A stretch of 28,320 nucleotides of DNA from DASZCR01 sp035942915 (GTDB lineage: Bacteria > Acidobacteriota > Blastocatellia > Pyrinomonadales > Pyrinomonadaceae): NCBI GenBank assembly GCA_035942915.1, contig DASZCR010000041.1:1-28320 (forward strand), given 5' to 3'. The position numbers and the translations under genes were made by a program. This document shows, piece by piece, positions 8,941-15,381 of the stretch (position 1 is its first letter; the number at the start of each line of letters is the position of its first letter). A model generated the notes under the pieces. It did no database searches. It saw only the letters and a list, made by a program, of their open reading frames with translations, and had not been told where the DNA came from.

Positions 8941-9015
8941 GACGAACGCGGAATGATGAATGGCGGATGAGAGAGAGGCTGTCTCCCGTTCGTCCTTCAC
9001 CGTTCCGCGTTCGTC
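8941..9015. repeat. 13-bp perfect inverted repeat in the gap between guaB and the lipid kinase
   Basis: GACGAACGCGGAA at 8941-8953 is the exact reverse complement of 9003-9015, with 49 nt between. It begins 27 nt after the guaB stop (minus strand). No U-tract follows on either strand, so it is not a canonical terminator. The intervening sequence has short ATGATGAATG-like motifs. It may be a dispersed intergenic hairpin element or an mRNA-stabilising structure. Confidence 0.55.
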
Positions 9016-9041
9016 TTGCCGACGCTTCTGACTGAGGTCGT

Positions 9042-10508
9042 CTATTCGAGACGGTAATTGGGCGCTTCCTTCGTGATGATGACATCGTGGACGTGCGACT
9101 CTTTGAGACCGGCGGCGCTGATGCGCGTAAAGCGCGTCCGCTCCTGAAACTCGCGGATGGTGCGGCAGCCCGTGTAGCCCATCCCTGCGCGCAGTCCGCC
9201 GACGAGTTGCGTGACCATGTCGGCGAGCGTTCCCTTGTAAGGCACGCGCCCCTCGATGCCTTCGGGGACGAGCTTCGATTCGATGTCGGTCGCCTCCTGC
9301 GCGTAGCGGTCGCGCGAACCCTCGCGCATCGCGCCGATTGAACCCATCCCGCGATAAGCTTTGAACGAACGACCCTGAAAGAGAATCAGTTCGCCGGGCG
9401 ACTCTTCCGTGCCTGCGAACAGAGAACCAATCATCACCACGTCTGCGCCCGCCGCAATCGCCTTCGCTACATCGCCCGAAAACTTCACGCCGCCGTCGGC
9501 AATGACCGGAACGCCGGAGCCGCGCGCGGCTCTCACGCAGTTGGTAATGGCAGTTATCTGCGGCACGCCCGCACCCGTCACGACGCGCGTCGTGCAGATG
9601 CTACCGGGGCCGATGCCGCACTTGACGGCATCGACGCCCGCCGCAATCAATTCGCGCGTGGCCTCGCCGGTGGCGACGTTTCCGGCAATCAGTTGCGTCT
9701 CCGGATGACGGCGTTTGATTTCGCGGACGGCCTCGATGACGCGCGAGGAGTGGCCGTGCGCGGTGTCGATGACGAGACAATCGACTCTGGCGCGGACGAG
9801 TGCGTCGGCGCGCTCGCGGAAGTCGCCCGTTGCGCCGACGGCCGCCGCGACGCGCAGGCGACCCAAGTCGTCCTTCGCCGCCGAAGGATAACGGATGGCC
9901 TTCTGGATGTCTTTGACCGTGATGAGTCCCTTGAGATGTTTGTCGCCATCGACGACGAGCAGTTTTTCGATGCGGTGCTTTTGCAGGACACCCTTCGCTT
10001 CTTCGAGCGTCGTCCCGACGGGAACGCTGACGAGCGGTTGCGGCGTCATCACTTCCGAGACGGGTATCTCGAAACGCGACTCGAAGCGCAGGTCGCGGTT
10101 GGTGATGATGCCGACGAGGTGTCCGTCTTCATCCACGACGGGGACGCCGGAAATCTTATAGCGTTCCATCACCCGCAGCGCCTCGGAGACGGGGCGGTCG
10201 TGGCGGATGGTGACGGGGTCAACAATCATCCCAGACTCGGAACGCTTAACCTTGTCAACCTCCTCTGCCTGCCGTTCGATGGAGAGGTTCTTATGGACGA
10301 CGCCGATGCCGCCCTGCTGCGCGATGGCGATGGCGAGCGCCGCTTCCGTGACGGTGTCCATCGCGGCCGAGCAGAGCGGTATCCTGAGCGAGATGCCGCG
10401 CGTGAACTGCGTGGAGGTGTCGGTTTCGGCGGGTAACACGTCGGAGCGCGCGGGGATAAGTAGCACGTCGTCGAAGGTCAGGCCCTCTTCGAGGTCTTCT
10501 GTAATCAT
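9042..10508 (-). CDS. guaB: IMP dehydrogenase
   Basis: This enzyme of 488 residues has the usual bacterial length. It oxidises IMP to XMP with NAD+, the committed step of GMP synthesis, in the cytosol. Visible landmarks are TFDDVLLIPARSDVLP at the N-terminus, and two CBS domains at about 94-210 (ISGVPVVDEDGHLVGIITNRDL and EKLLVVDGDKHLKGLITVKD). The catalytic loop GIGPGSICTTRVVTGAG carries nucleophile Cys305, and the mobile flap region contains REGSRDRY. The start is supported by AAGGAG eight nt upstream on the minus strand. An intrinsic terminator lies 47 nt upstream, so expression is either from a short local promoter I could not identify or by read-through. Confidence 0.98.
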   Translation of the reverse strand: MITEDLEEGLTFDDVLLIPARSDVLPAETDTSTQFTRGISLRIPLCSAAMDTVTEAALAIAIAQQGGIGVVHKNLSIERQAEEVDKVKRSESGMIVDPVTIRHDRPVSEALRVMERYKISGVPVVDEDGHLVGIITNRDLRFESRFEIPVSEVMTPQPLVSVPVGTTLEEAKGVLQKHRIEKLLVVDGDKHLKGLITVKDIQKAIRYPSAAKDDLGRLRVAAAVGATGDFRERADALVRARVDCLVIDTAHGHSSRVIEAVREIKRRHPETQLIAGNVATGEATRELIAAGVDAVKCGIGPGSICTTRVVTGAGVPQITAITNCVRAARGSGVPVIADGGVKFSGDVAKAIAAGADVVMIGSLFAGTEESPGELILFQGRSFKAYRGMGSIGAMREGSRDRYAQEATDIESKLVPEGIEGRVPYKGTLADMVTQLVGGLRAGMGYTGCRTIREFQERTRFTRISAAGLKESHVHDVIITKEAPNYRLE

Positions 10509-10554
10509 GGCTGTAAAACTCCTTCACCGTGACGGAACAATCAATTCAGGGTGT

Positions 10555-10580
10555 AAAAAAGCCCGCACACGGAGGCGGGC
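10555..10580 (-). terminator. Rho-independent terminator downstream of the RodZ-like gene
   Basis: On the minus strand GCCCGC (10580-10575) and GCGGGC (10566-10561) form a 6-bp GC stem with an 8-nt loop, directly followed by six T (10560-10555). It is 105 nt past the RodZ-like stop and 47 nt before the guaB start, so it could also act as a leader attenuator for guaB. Confidence 0.85.
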
Positions 10581-10685
10581 GCATGAAGCGTCTGATGTTT
10601 CAACTGCGGGGGTGTGCCGGGGCTTCGCACACGGGGCGCACGGCGAGCGCGTCGGCGCGCTTGAGCCTGTGCGCGGAGAACTCTC

Positions 10686-11603
10686 TCAGGGGAGAAACTG
10701 CCTGTAGTTCTCTTTCGTAATCGTCCATTCAATCTCTTTTTTGGGCGGCGCGCTCTCGCCCGACGCCGCGCGCTCATCGACCGGCGGCCGGAGCGGTTGG
10801 CCGTTGAGCGTCACTTCGAGCGCAGAGGCCGAGGTGCTGTCGAACTTCAGATAGAGGCTGTTCTCAGGCGTAAAGGCCTGCGGCTCGGCACCGGGCATCA
10901 GGATGCGCCCGCCCTGCTTCTCGGCGTCCTTGCGCCACGTCAGCCAGAAGGGCTTGTCTTTGGCTCTGGCCTGAATGTTGAAGCTGTCGAGCGGGGCGGC
11001 TGCGGCCGGGGTGGGCGCTCCCGCCTGCGGCGTCGGCTGTGCGGCCGTGTTGGTCGGCGCGGCGGGCGTCGCGGGCGCGCCGCTTTCGCGCCGCTGATAC
11101 CAATGGTAACCGGCGTAAACGACGAGGACTGTAATGCCGAGGATGAGTGCGCTCAGAAGCGCCGTGACGAGCGGCGAGCGCGACGTATCGCCGTCGGTGT
11201 AGACCTGCGAGCGACGCGGCGAGGTGGCGGCGTCCTCTTCCGTCTCGCCGCGCTCGCGCAAGGTGCGTGCGTAGAGGTCGAGGGCGCGTTTCTCGTCGAA
11301 GTTAATCTGCCGCGCGTAGGCTTTGATGAAACTTTTGTTGAAGATGCCGCCGGGGAGGTGTTTGTAGTCGTCGGCCTCGATGGCTTCGAGGTGGCGCATG
11401 GTGATGCGCGTCTGCTCGGAGATTTCGCGCAGAGAGACGCCGCGCGCCTCGCGCGTGCGGCGCAACTGTTCACCGAGAGAACCGTCCGCCCCTCCCGCCC
11501 GCGCACCGCCTTCGAGAGTCTGGTCAGAGGCTTTAGAAGTCACTTGGCGTCCGTCTTCAAAAGTAAGGTTGCTTGCTGCGCCTGCCAGAGGCTGTCCACA
11601 CAC
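10686..11603 (-). CDS. RodZ-like membrane protein with N-terminal helix-turn-helix and C-terminal DUF4115-like domain
   Basis: This gene encodes 305 residues from GTG 11603; the strong promoter upstream predicts a leader of about 26 nt to this codon. Residues about 42-105 form an Xre-like HTH (LGEQLRRTREARGVSLREIS, then FNKSFIKAYARQINFD), the signature of the RodZ family, which binds MreB and supports rod shape. A basic/acidic linker precedes one transmembrane helix (ALLSALILGITVLVVYAGYHW). A Pro/Ala/Thr-rich stretch follows, then a periplasmic beta domain with FWLTWRKDAEKQGGRI and LEVTLNGQPL. Domain order matches RodZ, but mreBCD is not nearby, so I give no symbol. The frame upstream of GTG is open and encodes CRVCGQ; the pre-start Cys residues would be untranslated if the promoter call is right. 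Confidence 0.8.
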   Translation of the reverse strand: MCGQPLAGAASNLTFEDGRQVTSKASDQTLEGGARAGGADGSLGEQLRRTREARGVSLREISEQTRITMRHLEAIEADDYKHLPGGIFNKSFIKAYARQINFDEKRALDLYARTLRERGETEEDAATSPRRSQVYTDGDTSRSPLVTALLSALILGITVLVVYAGYHWYQRRESGAPATPAAPTNTAAQPTPQAGAPTPAAAAPLDSFNIQARAKDKPFWLTWRKDAEKQGGRILMPGAEPQAFTPENSLYLKFDSTSASALEVTLNGQPLRPPVDERAASGESAPPKKEIEWTITKENYRQFLP

Positions 11604-11635
11604 TCTACACGGTGGCCGACCGTGCCCTCTAACCC

Positions 11636-11665
11636 AATATAATGTGCCGCCGCGAGACGTGTCAA
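11636..11665 (-). promoter_or_regulatory. Strong sigma70-type promoter for the RodZ-like gene
   Basis: On the minus strand TTGACA (11665-11660) is followed after 18 nt by TATATT (11641-11636), or after 17 nt by TTATAT. The expected transcript start is near 11629. This supports GTG 11603 as the first codon. Confidence 0.75.
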
Positions 11666-11695
11666 GCTTCTCTATGGCAAAACTTTGCGCGTCTC

Positions 11696-11724
11696 TTGAA
11701 CTTTGCCGCGCGCGGTGCTACGGT
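11696..11724 (+). promoter_or_regulatory. Candidate promoter for the microcompartment cluster
   Basis: TTGAAC (11696-11701), a 17-nt spacer and TACGGT (11719-11724) would start transcription near 11731, about 60 nt before the first BMC-H ATG. Both boxes are only partly consensus, which would suit a regulated promoter. It is divergent from the strong RodZ-like promoter 31 nt away. Confidence 0.4.
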
Positions 11725-11792
11725 GAGTCAAATTCGGAATCAAGCCGGACACGTTTTTAACTTCTACAACCAGCAAAGCGAGGATTTCAAAG

Positions 11793-12194
11793 ATGCCTCT
11801 CGAAGCACTCGGAATGGTCGAAACCAAAGGCTTCGTCGGAGCCGTCGAGGCAGCCGACGCGATGGTCAAAGCGGCCAATGTCCAACTTTTAGGCAAAGAG
11901 TATATCGGCGCGGGCTACGTGACGATTTTCGTGCGCGGCGATGTGGGCGCGGTCAAGGCGGCGACCGACGCCGGAGCGGCCGCCGCGCGTCGTGTCGGCG
12001 AACTCATCAGCGTCCACGTCATCCCGCGCCCGCACGGCGAGGTCGAGCGCGTGCTGCCGACCAACGGGCGCACCGGCTACAGCCCGGATGAGCGCGCCCT
12101 CGGCGGCGGCAGCGGCGGCCAACTCAGCGAAGGCGACCCGCAGGGACGCTCCCTGCAAGGCGCACGCGAGAACAACCGTGACAAGGCGAAGTGA
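11793..12194 (+). CDS. BMC-H hexameric microcompartment shell protein (shell protein 1)
   Basis: This is a 133-residue protein with GAGG (11780-11783) nine nt before the ATG. Residues 1-90 are a complete BMC-H (Pf00936-type) fold: PLEALGMVETKGFVGAVEAA opens the domain, the pore-loop region reads YIGAGYVTIFVRGDVGAVKAA, and ISVHVIPRPHGEVE closes it. Such proteins form hexagonal tiles of BMC facets, with the IGAG loop lining the central pore. The C-terminus extends about 43 residues beyond the usual length, is Gly/Ser/Arg rich (GGGSGG) and probably disordered. It is first gene of the cluster. Its TGA stop is formed by the first bases of the hairpin repeat that follows. Confidence 0.96.
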   Translation: MPLEALGMVETKGFVGAVEAADAMVKAANVQLLGKEYIGAGYVTIFVRGDVGAVKAATDAGAAAARRVGELISVHVIPRPHGEVERVLPTNGRTGYSPDERALGGGSGGQLSEGDPQGRSLQGARENNRDKAK

Positions 12195-12302
12195 TAGGTG
12201 ATAGGTGATGGGTGATAAGAAGGAAGTGATAAGTGATAAGTGATAGGTGATAAGAAAATACGTCTTCTCTTATCCTATCACCCATCACCTATCACCCATC
12301 AC
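12191..12302 (+). repeat. Heptad hairpin repeat 1 (between BMC-H 1 and ALDH)
   Basis: Imperfect GTGATAG/GTGATGG/GTGATAA heptads form two left arms (12191-12219 and 12226-12254) and one right arm (12269-12302). The outer left arm matches the right arm over 26 of 27 bases, and the inner one also pairs, so two mutually exclusive stems are possible. There is no U-tract. The right arm ends 14 nt before the ALDH start. Confidence 0.9.
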
Positions 12303-12316
12303 TGCTTGGGGGCGTT

Positions 12317-14278
12317 ATGTCGGTTGACAAAGATTTAGTGTCGGTGCAGCAGGCGCGTGACATGGTCGAGGCGGCGCATCGCGCGCAAGGGTTGTTGGCG
12401 CGCTTCGACCAGCAGAAGATTGACCGCATCTGCGAGGCGATGGCGCAGGCCGCGTTGCGCGAGGCGGCGCGGCTCGGCCAGATGGCCGTCGAGGAGACCG
12501 GCTACGGCATCCCCGACGACAAGAGAGAGAAGAACCGCTTCGCCGCCGAGGACGTGTGGAACTTCTTCCGTACCCTGCGCACCGTCGGCGTCATCAACGA
12601 GTCGAAGGACGTGTTGGAGATAGCCTCGCCGCGCGGCGTCGTCGCCGGTATCATCCCCTCGACCAATCCGACCTCGACCGCCATCTTCAAAATCCTCATC
12701 AGCATCAAGTCGCGCAACACCATCGTCCTCTCGCCGCACCCTTCGGCCGCGAAGTGCATCGCCGAGACGACGCGCGTGATGCGCGAAGTCGGCCTCCGCG
12801 AAGGGCTTCCCGAAGACGCCGTCCAGTGCATGACGACGGCGACCATCGAGGGGACGGAAGCTCTCATGAAGCACAAGCAGACGGCCGTCATCCTCGCCAC
12901 CGGCGGCATCGGGCTGGTCCGCGCCGCCTACTCTTCGGGGAAGCCTGCCTTCGGCGTCGGCCCCGGCAACGTCCCCGTCTTCGTCGAGCGCACGGCCGAC
13001 GTGGCCGTAGCCGTGCAGAACATCCTGACCGGCAAGACCTTCGACAACGGAACAATCTGCGCTTCGGAGCAATCGGTCGTCGTCGATGCGCCCGTCGCCA
13101 AACAGTTGCGCGCTGAGTTCGAGGCGCAGGGCGGCCACTTTCTGTCGGCTGCCGAAGCAGACCAACTCGCCAAAGTCGTCGCCACGCCGCAGCGTTCGCT
13201 CAATCCGAAGATTGTCGGCAAGTCGGTCGAGGTGATTGCGCAGATGGCCGGTTTGAGCGTGCCGCAGGGGACGCGCTGTCTGATGGTCGAGATGGAAGGC
13301 GTCGGGCGCGAGCACCCGCTCTCGATGGAAAAGCTCTCGCCCATTCTCGCCGTCTACGTCGAAGACGGACTCGAACGCGGCGCGGCGCGTTGCTTCGAGG
13401 TCTTGTCTTACGGCGGCATGGGACATACGGCAGGCATCCACACGCGCTCGCGCGACATGGCGCGCGCCTACGGCACTGAGATGCCCGCCTCGCGCGTCAT
13501 CGTCAACTCGCCGACGACGCACGGCGCTATCGGCTTCTCCACCGCGCTTCCGCCCTCGATGACCCTCGGCTGCGGCTCTTGGGGCGGCAACGTCACTTCA
13601 GACAACATCTCGCCCTGGCACTTGATGGACATCAAGCGCGTCGCTTTCGAGACGCGCCCCGTAGCGAGCAAACGACCGGCCGCGCGCGCCTCGCAACAGA
13701 CGGCGACACCGCTCTCGCCGCTTCGACCTCAGACGGCGGCAACCGGAAGCGGCAGCCCGGTCAGCCGTGAAGAGATTGCGAAGATTGTTGACCGCTTCCT
13801 GTCCACGCGTGAAGGCGGCTCTCAACAGCCTCAGCCGACGGTCGCTGCGGGTCTGCCCGTCACCAATTCGCCCGACCCCGTGCAGGTCAACGTTGACCTC
13901 GAACCGCAACGCGCGACACACACGGGCGGCGTCTCGCCGCAGCCCGAAGCCGCGCCGACCGCGCGCCCGAACGACGACGGCGGCGGCAGCAGTAGCAGCC
14001 CGACACGCACCACCGGCACAAACGGCGGCGCACAGGCAAGCACGCAACAGACGGCGACGGCGAGCACGCGCGACGCGAAACCTTCAGACGCCGCAACGGG
14101 CGCAAACGGCAAGACCTCTACGGCATCGAACGGTCATCGCGCGGTTGACTTCGTCTGCGAAGACGACGTGCGCCGCGCCGTCCAGCGCGGAGAGAAAATC
14201 TACGTCAACGCGCGCACCATCATCACTCCGGCCGCACGCGACATCGGCGAAGCGGCCGAAGTGTTCGCCAAGGCATGA
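12317..14278 (+). CDS. CoA-acylating aldehyde dehydrogenase (EutE/PduP-like), microcompartment cargo with long C-terminal extension
   Basis: This gene encodes 653 residues, about 190 longer than typical EutE/PduP. Residues 1-450 are a complete CoA-acylating ALDH domain: SPRGVVAGIIPSTNPTST, GVGPGNVPVFVERTADV and catalytic Cys248 in FDNGTICASEQS. It should convert an aldehyde, CoA and NAD+ to acyl-CoA inside the microcompartment. The extension has three parts. The first is a predicted amphipathic helix SREEIAKIVDRFLST (483-497), typical of cargo-encapsulation peptides. The second is a Ser/Thr/Gly/Gln/Pro-rich linker (about 500-607). The third is a C-terminal module FVCEDDVRRAVQRGEKIYV...ITPAARDIGEAA (612-647), resembling a short motif I associate with other BMC enzymes (memory only). 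A weak GGGGG precedes the start, just after a hairpin repeat. The aldehyde substrate is unknown. Confidence 0.95.
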   Translation: MSVDKDLVSVQQARDMVEAAHRAQGLLARFDQQKIDRICEAMAQAALREAARLGQMAVEETGYGIPDDKREKNRFAAEDVWNFFRTLRTVGVINESKDVLEIASPRGVVAGIIPSTNPTSTAIFKILISIKSRNTIVLSPHPSAAKCIAETTRVMREVGLREGLPEDAVQCMTTATIEGTEALMKHKQTAVILATGGIGLVRAAYSSGKPAFGVGPGNVPVFVERTADVAVAVQNILTGKTFDNGTICASEQSVVVDAPVAKQLRAEFEAQGGHFLSAAEADQLAKVVATPQRSLNPKIVGKSVEVIAQMAGLSVPQGTRCLMVEMEGVGREHPLSMEKLSPILAVYVEDGLERGAARCFEVLSYGGMGHTAGIHTRSRDMARAYGTEMPASRVIVNSPTTHGAIGFSTALPPSMTLGCGSWGGNVTSDNISPWHLMDIKRVAFETRPVASKRPAARASQQTATPLSPLRPQTAATGSGSPVSREEIAKIVDRFLSTREGGSQQPQPTVAAGLPVTNSPDPVQVNVDLEPQRATHTGGVSPQPEAAPTARPNDDGGGSSSSPTRTTGTNGGAQASTQQTATASTRDAKPSDAATGANGKTSTASNGHRAVDFVCEDDVRRAVQRGEKIYVNARTIITPAARDIGEAAEVFAKA

Positions 14279-14293
14279 CAACGGAGTGACAGT

Positions 14294-14358
14294 TGATGGG
14301 TGATAGGTGATAAGAAACAAGCTATTCTCTCATCACCCATCACCTATCACTCATCACC
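14294..14358 (+). repeat. Heptad hairpin repeat 2 (between ALDH and BMC-P)
   Basis: Left arm 14294-14314 (TGATGGG/TGATAGG/TGATAAG heptads) faces right arm 14329-14358 (complementary CATCACC/TATCACT heptads) across a 14-nt loop, with a few G-U or A-C positions. The right arm ends 8 nt before the BMC-P ATG, leaving no Shine-Dalgarno sequence. Confidence 0.88.
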
Positions 14359-14366
14359 ATCTTCTT

Positions 14367-14699
14367 ATGTTTCTAGGCAAAGTCGTCGGCACGGTCTGGT
14401 CAACGAAGAAGACGCCGGATTTGGAGGGCGTCCGCTTCCTCATCGTCCATCCGATAGACCTCGACAAAGAGCCGACGCGCAACATCGTCGTCGTCGCCGA
14501 CCGCCTCGGCGCAGGTGTCGGCGAGGTCGTCATGTGCGCTTATGGCAAGGCCGCGCGTTCGGCCGTCGGCGACCAGGAGATGTCAATCGAGGCGGCCGTC
14601 GTCGGCATCGTTGACCGCATGGACTTGCGCGACGCCGAATCGGAAGAACTGCGCGAGACGGCACGCGAACTGCGCGCGCAGGACAACGGGAGACGCTGA
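14367..14699 (+). CDS. BMC-P pentameric vertex protein (EutN/CcmL family)
   Basis: This is a 110-residue protein. The family starts at MFLGKVVGTVWSTKK, so ATG 14367 is chosen over an upstream in-frame start that would translate the hairpin repeat. The EutN/CcmL beta-barrel is complete (RFLIVHPIDLD, VVVADRLGAGVGEVVMCAYGKAAR, AAVVGIVDRMDL). A 20-residue charged helical tail (AESEELRETARELRAQ) follows. Such pentamers cap the vertices of the icosahedral shell, so its presence shows that a closed compartment can form. No Shine-Dalgarno sequence is present; translation may depend on the repeat structure or on coupling. Confidence 0.96.
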   Translation: MFLGKVVGTVWSTKKTPDLEGVRFLIVHPIDLDKEPTRNIVVVADRLGAGVGEVVMCAYGKAARSAVGDQEMSIEAAVVGIVDRMDLRDAESEELRETARELRAQDNGRR

Positions 14700-14703
14700 A
14701 AAA

Positions 14704-14808
14704 CAGTGAGAGGTGAGAGATGATGAGTGATAGGAAGAGAGCTGTTTTCTTATCACCTATCACTTATCACTTATCATCTATCACCTATCACCTATCACTT
14801 ATCACTTA
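14704..14808 (+). repeat. Heptad hairpin repeat 3 (between BMC-P and ACT gene)
   Basis: Left arm 14706-14729 is complementary to 14768-14791 at 21 of 24 positions. The right-hand heptad array is longer (14749-14808, about eight TATCACY units) than the left, so several registers of pairing are possible. The array ends 5 nt before the ACT gene start. Confidence 0.85.
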
Positions 14809-14813
14809 GTTGA

Positions 14814-15281
14814 ATGGCAGATGAAGAGTTGATTTATCGCATCACGCGCGCCGTCTATGCGCGGCTGGGGGCGACGGCCAACGAGAGTATGGTCGAGGGA
14901 TTGGTGACGGATATCTACCGCGCCGTCGAGCCGTCGGTCGCGCCGAACGGCAGGGGCGCGGGAGGCGGGCAGACGCCGAGAGAGGAGGCCGCGCGCAGAG
15001 AAGGGTCGGCCGCGCGTCTGGTCGTCTCGGTCTTCGGCGTTGACCATCCGGGCATCGTGGCGGCCGTCTCGCAGATACTCGCAGAGGCCGGGTGCAGCAT
15101 CGTCGATATCAATCAGACGGTCGTGCAGGGCAAGTTTGCGATGGTCATCATCGCCAGCACGGAGCACGCGCGCCAGTCGGCGGCCGAATTGAAAGAACGC
15201 TTCCGCGCCGAGGGCGAACGGCTCGGCGTCCGCATCTACGCCCAACGCGAAGACCTCTTCAACGCGATGCATCGAATATGA
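14814..15281 (+). CDS. ACT-domain protein (UPF0237 type) with N-terminal extension resembling a BMC targeting peptide
   Basis: This is a 155-residue protein. Residues about 68-155 match the UPF0237 ACT family: LVVSVFGVDHPGIVAAVSQI, GCSIVDINQTVVQGKFAMVI, and the terminal signature AQREDLFNAMHRI. ACT domains usually bind small ligands such as amino acids and act as regulators. In many bacteria UPF0237 is encoded next to UPF0210, as is nearly the case here (one gene between). Unusually, about 67 residues precede the domain: an amphipathic helix EELIYRITRAVYARL, a second helix ESMVEGLVTDIYRAV and a Gly/Arg-rich linker. The first helix has the alternating pattern of BMC cargo peptides, suggesting encapsulation (inference). 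No Shine-Dalgarno sequence precedes the ATG, which follows hairpin repeat 3. Confidence 0.9.
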   Translation: MADEELIYRITRAVYARLGATANESMVEGLVTDIYRAVEPSVAPNGRGAGGGQTPREEAARREGSAARLVVSVFGVDHPGIVAAVSQILAEAGCSIVDINQTVVQGKFAMVIIASTEHARQSAAELKERFRAEGERLGVRIYAQREDLFNAMHRI

Positions 15282-15283
15282 AG

Positions 15284-15374
15284 GTGAGAGGGTGATAAGT
15301 GATAGGTGATGGGTGATAGGTGATAGGATAAAACCTGTCTTTCTCTTATCACCTATCACCTATCACTTATCACC
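15284..15374 (+). repeat. Heptad hairpin repeat 4 (between ACT and zinc-ribbon genes)
   Basis: Left arm 15291-15320 and right arm 15345-15374 are complementary at 28 of 30 positions, including 20 consecutive bases, around a 24-nt loop. This is the most regular of the four copies. The right arm ends 7 nt before the ATG at 15382. An in-frame ATG inside the left arm (15313) is rejected as a start. Confidence 0.9.
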
Positions 15375-15381
15375 ATCTTTT

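Noticed and set aside
12335..13522. 395-codon minus-strand frame opposite the ALDH gene
   Set aside because: It is Arg/Asp/Gly-rich with no family features, and antisense to a fully conserved ALDH domain. It is a shadow caused by high GC content.
12191..15374. Regularly repeated heptads resembling a CRISPR or satellite array
   Set aside because: Units are 7 nt with no unique spacers, and each block is an inverted repeat confined to a gene junction. There is no cas gene. It is a hairpin family, not CRISPR.
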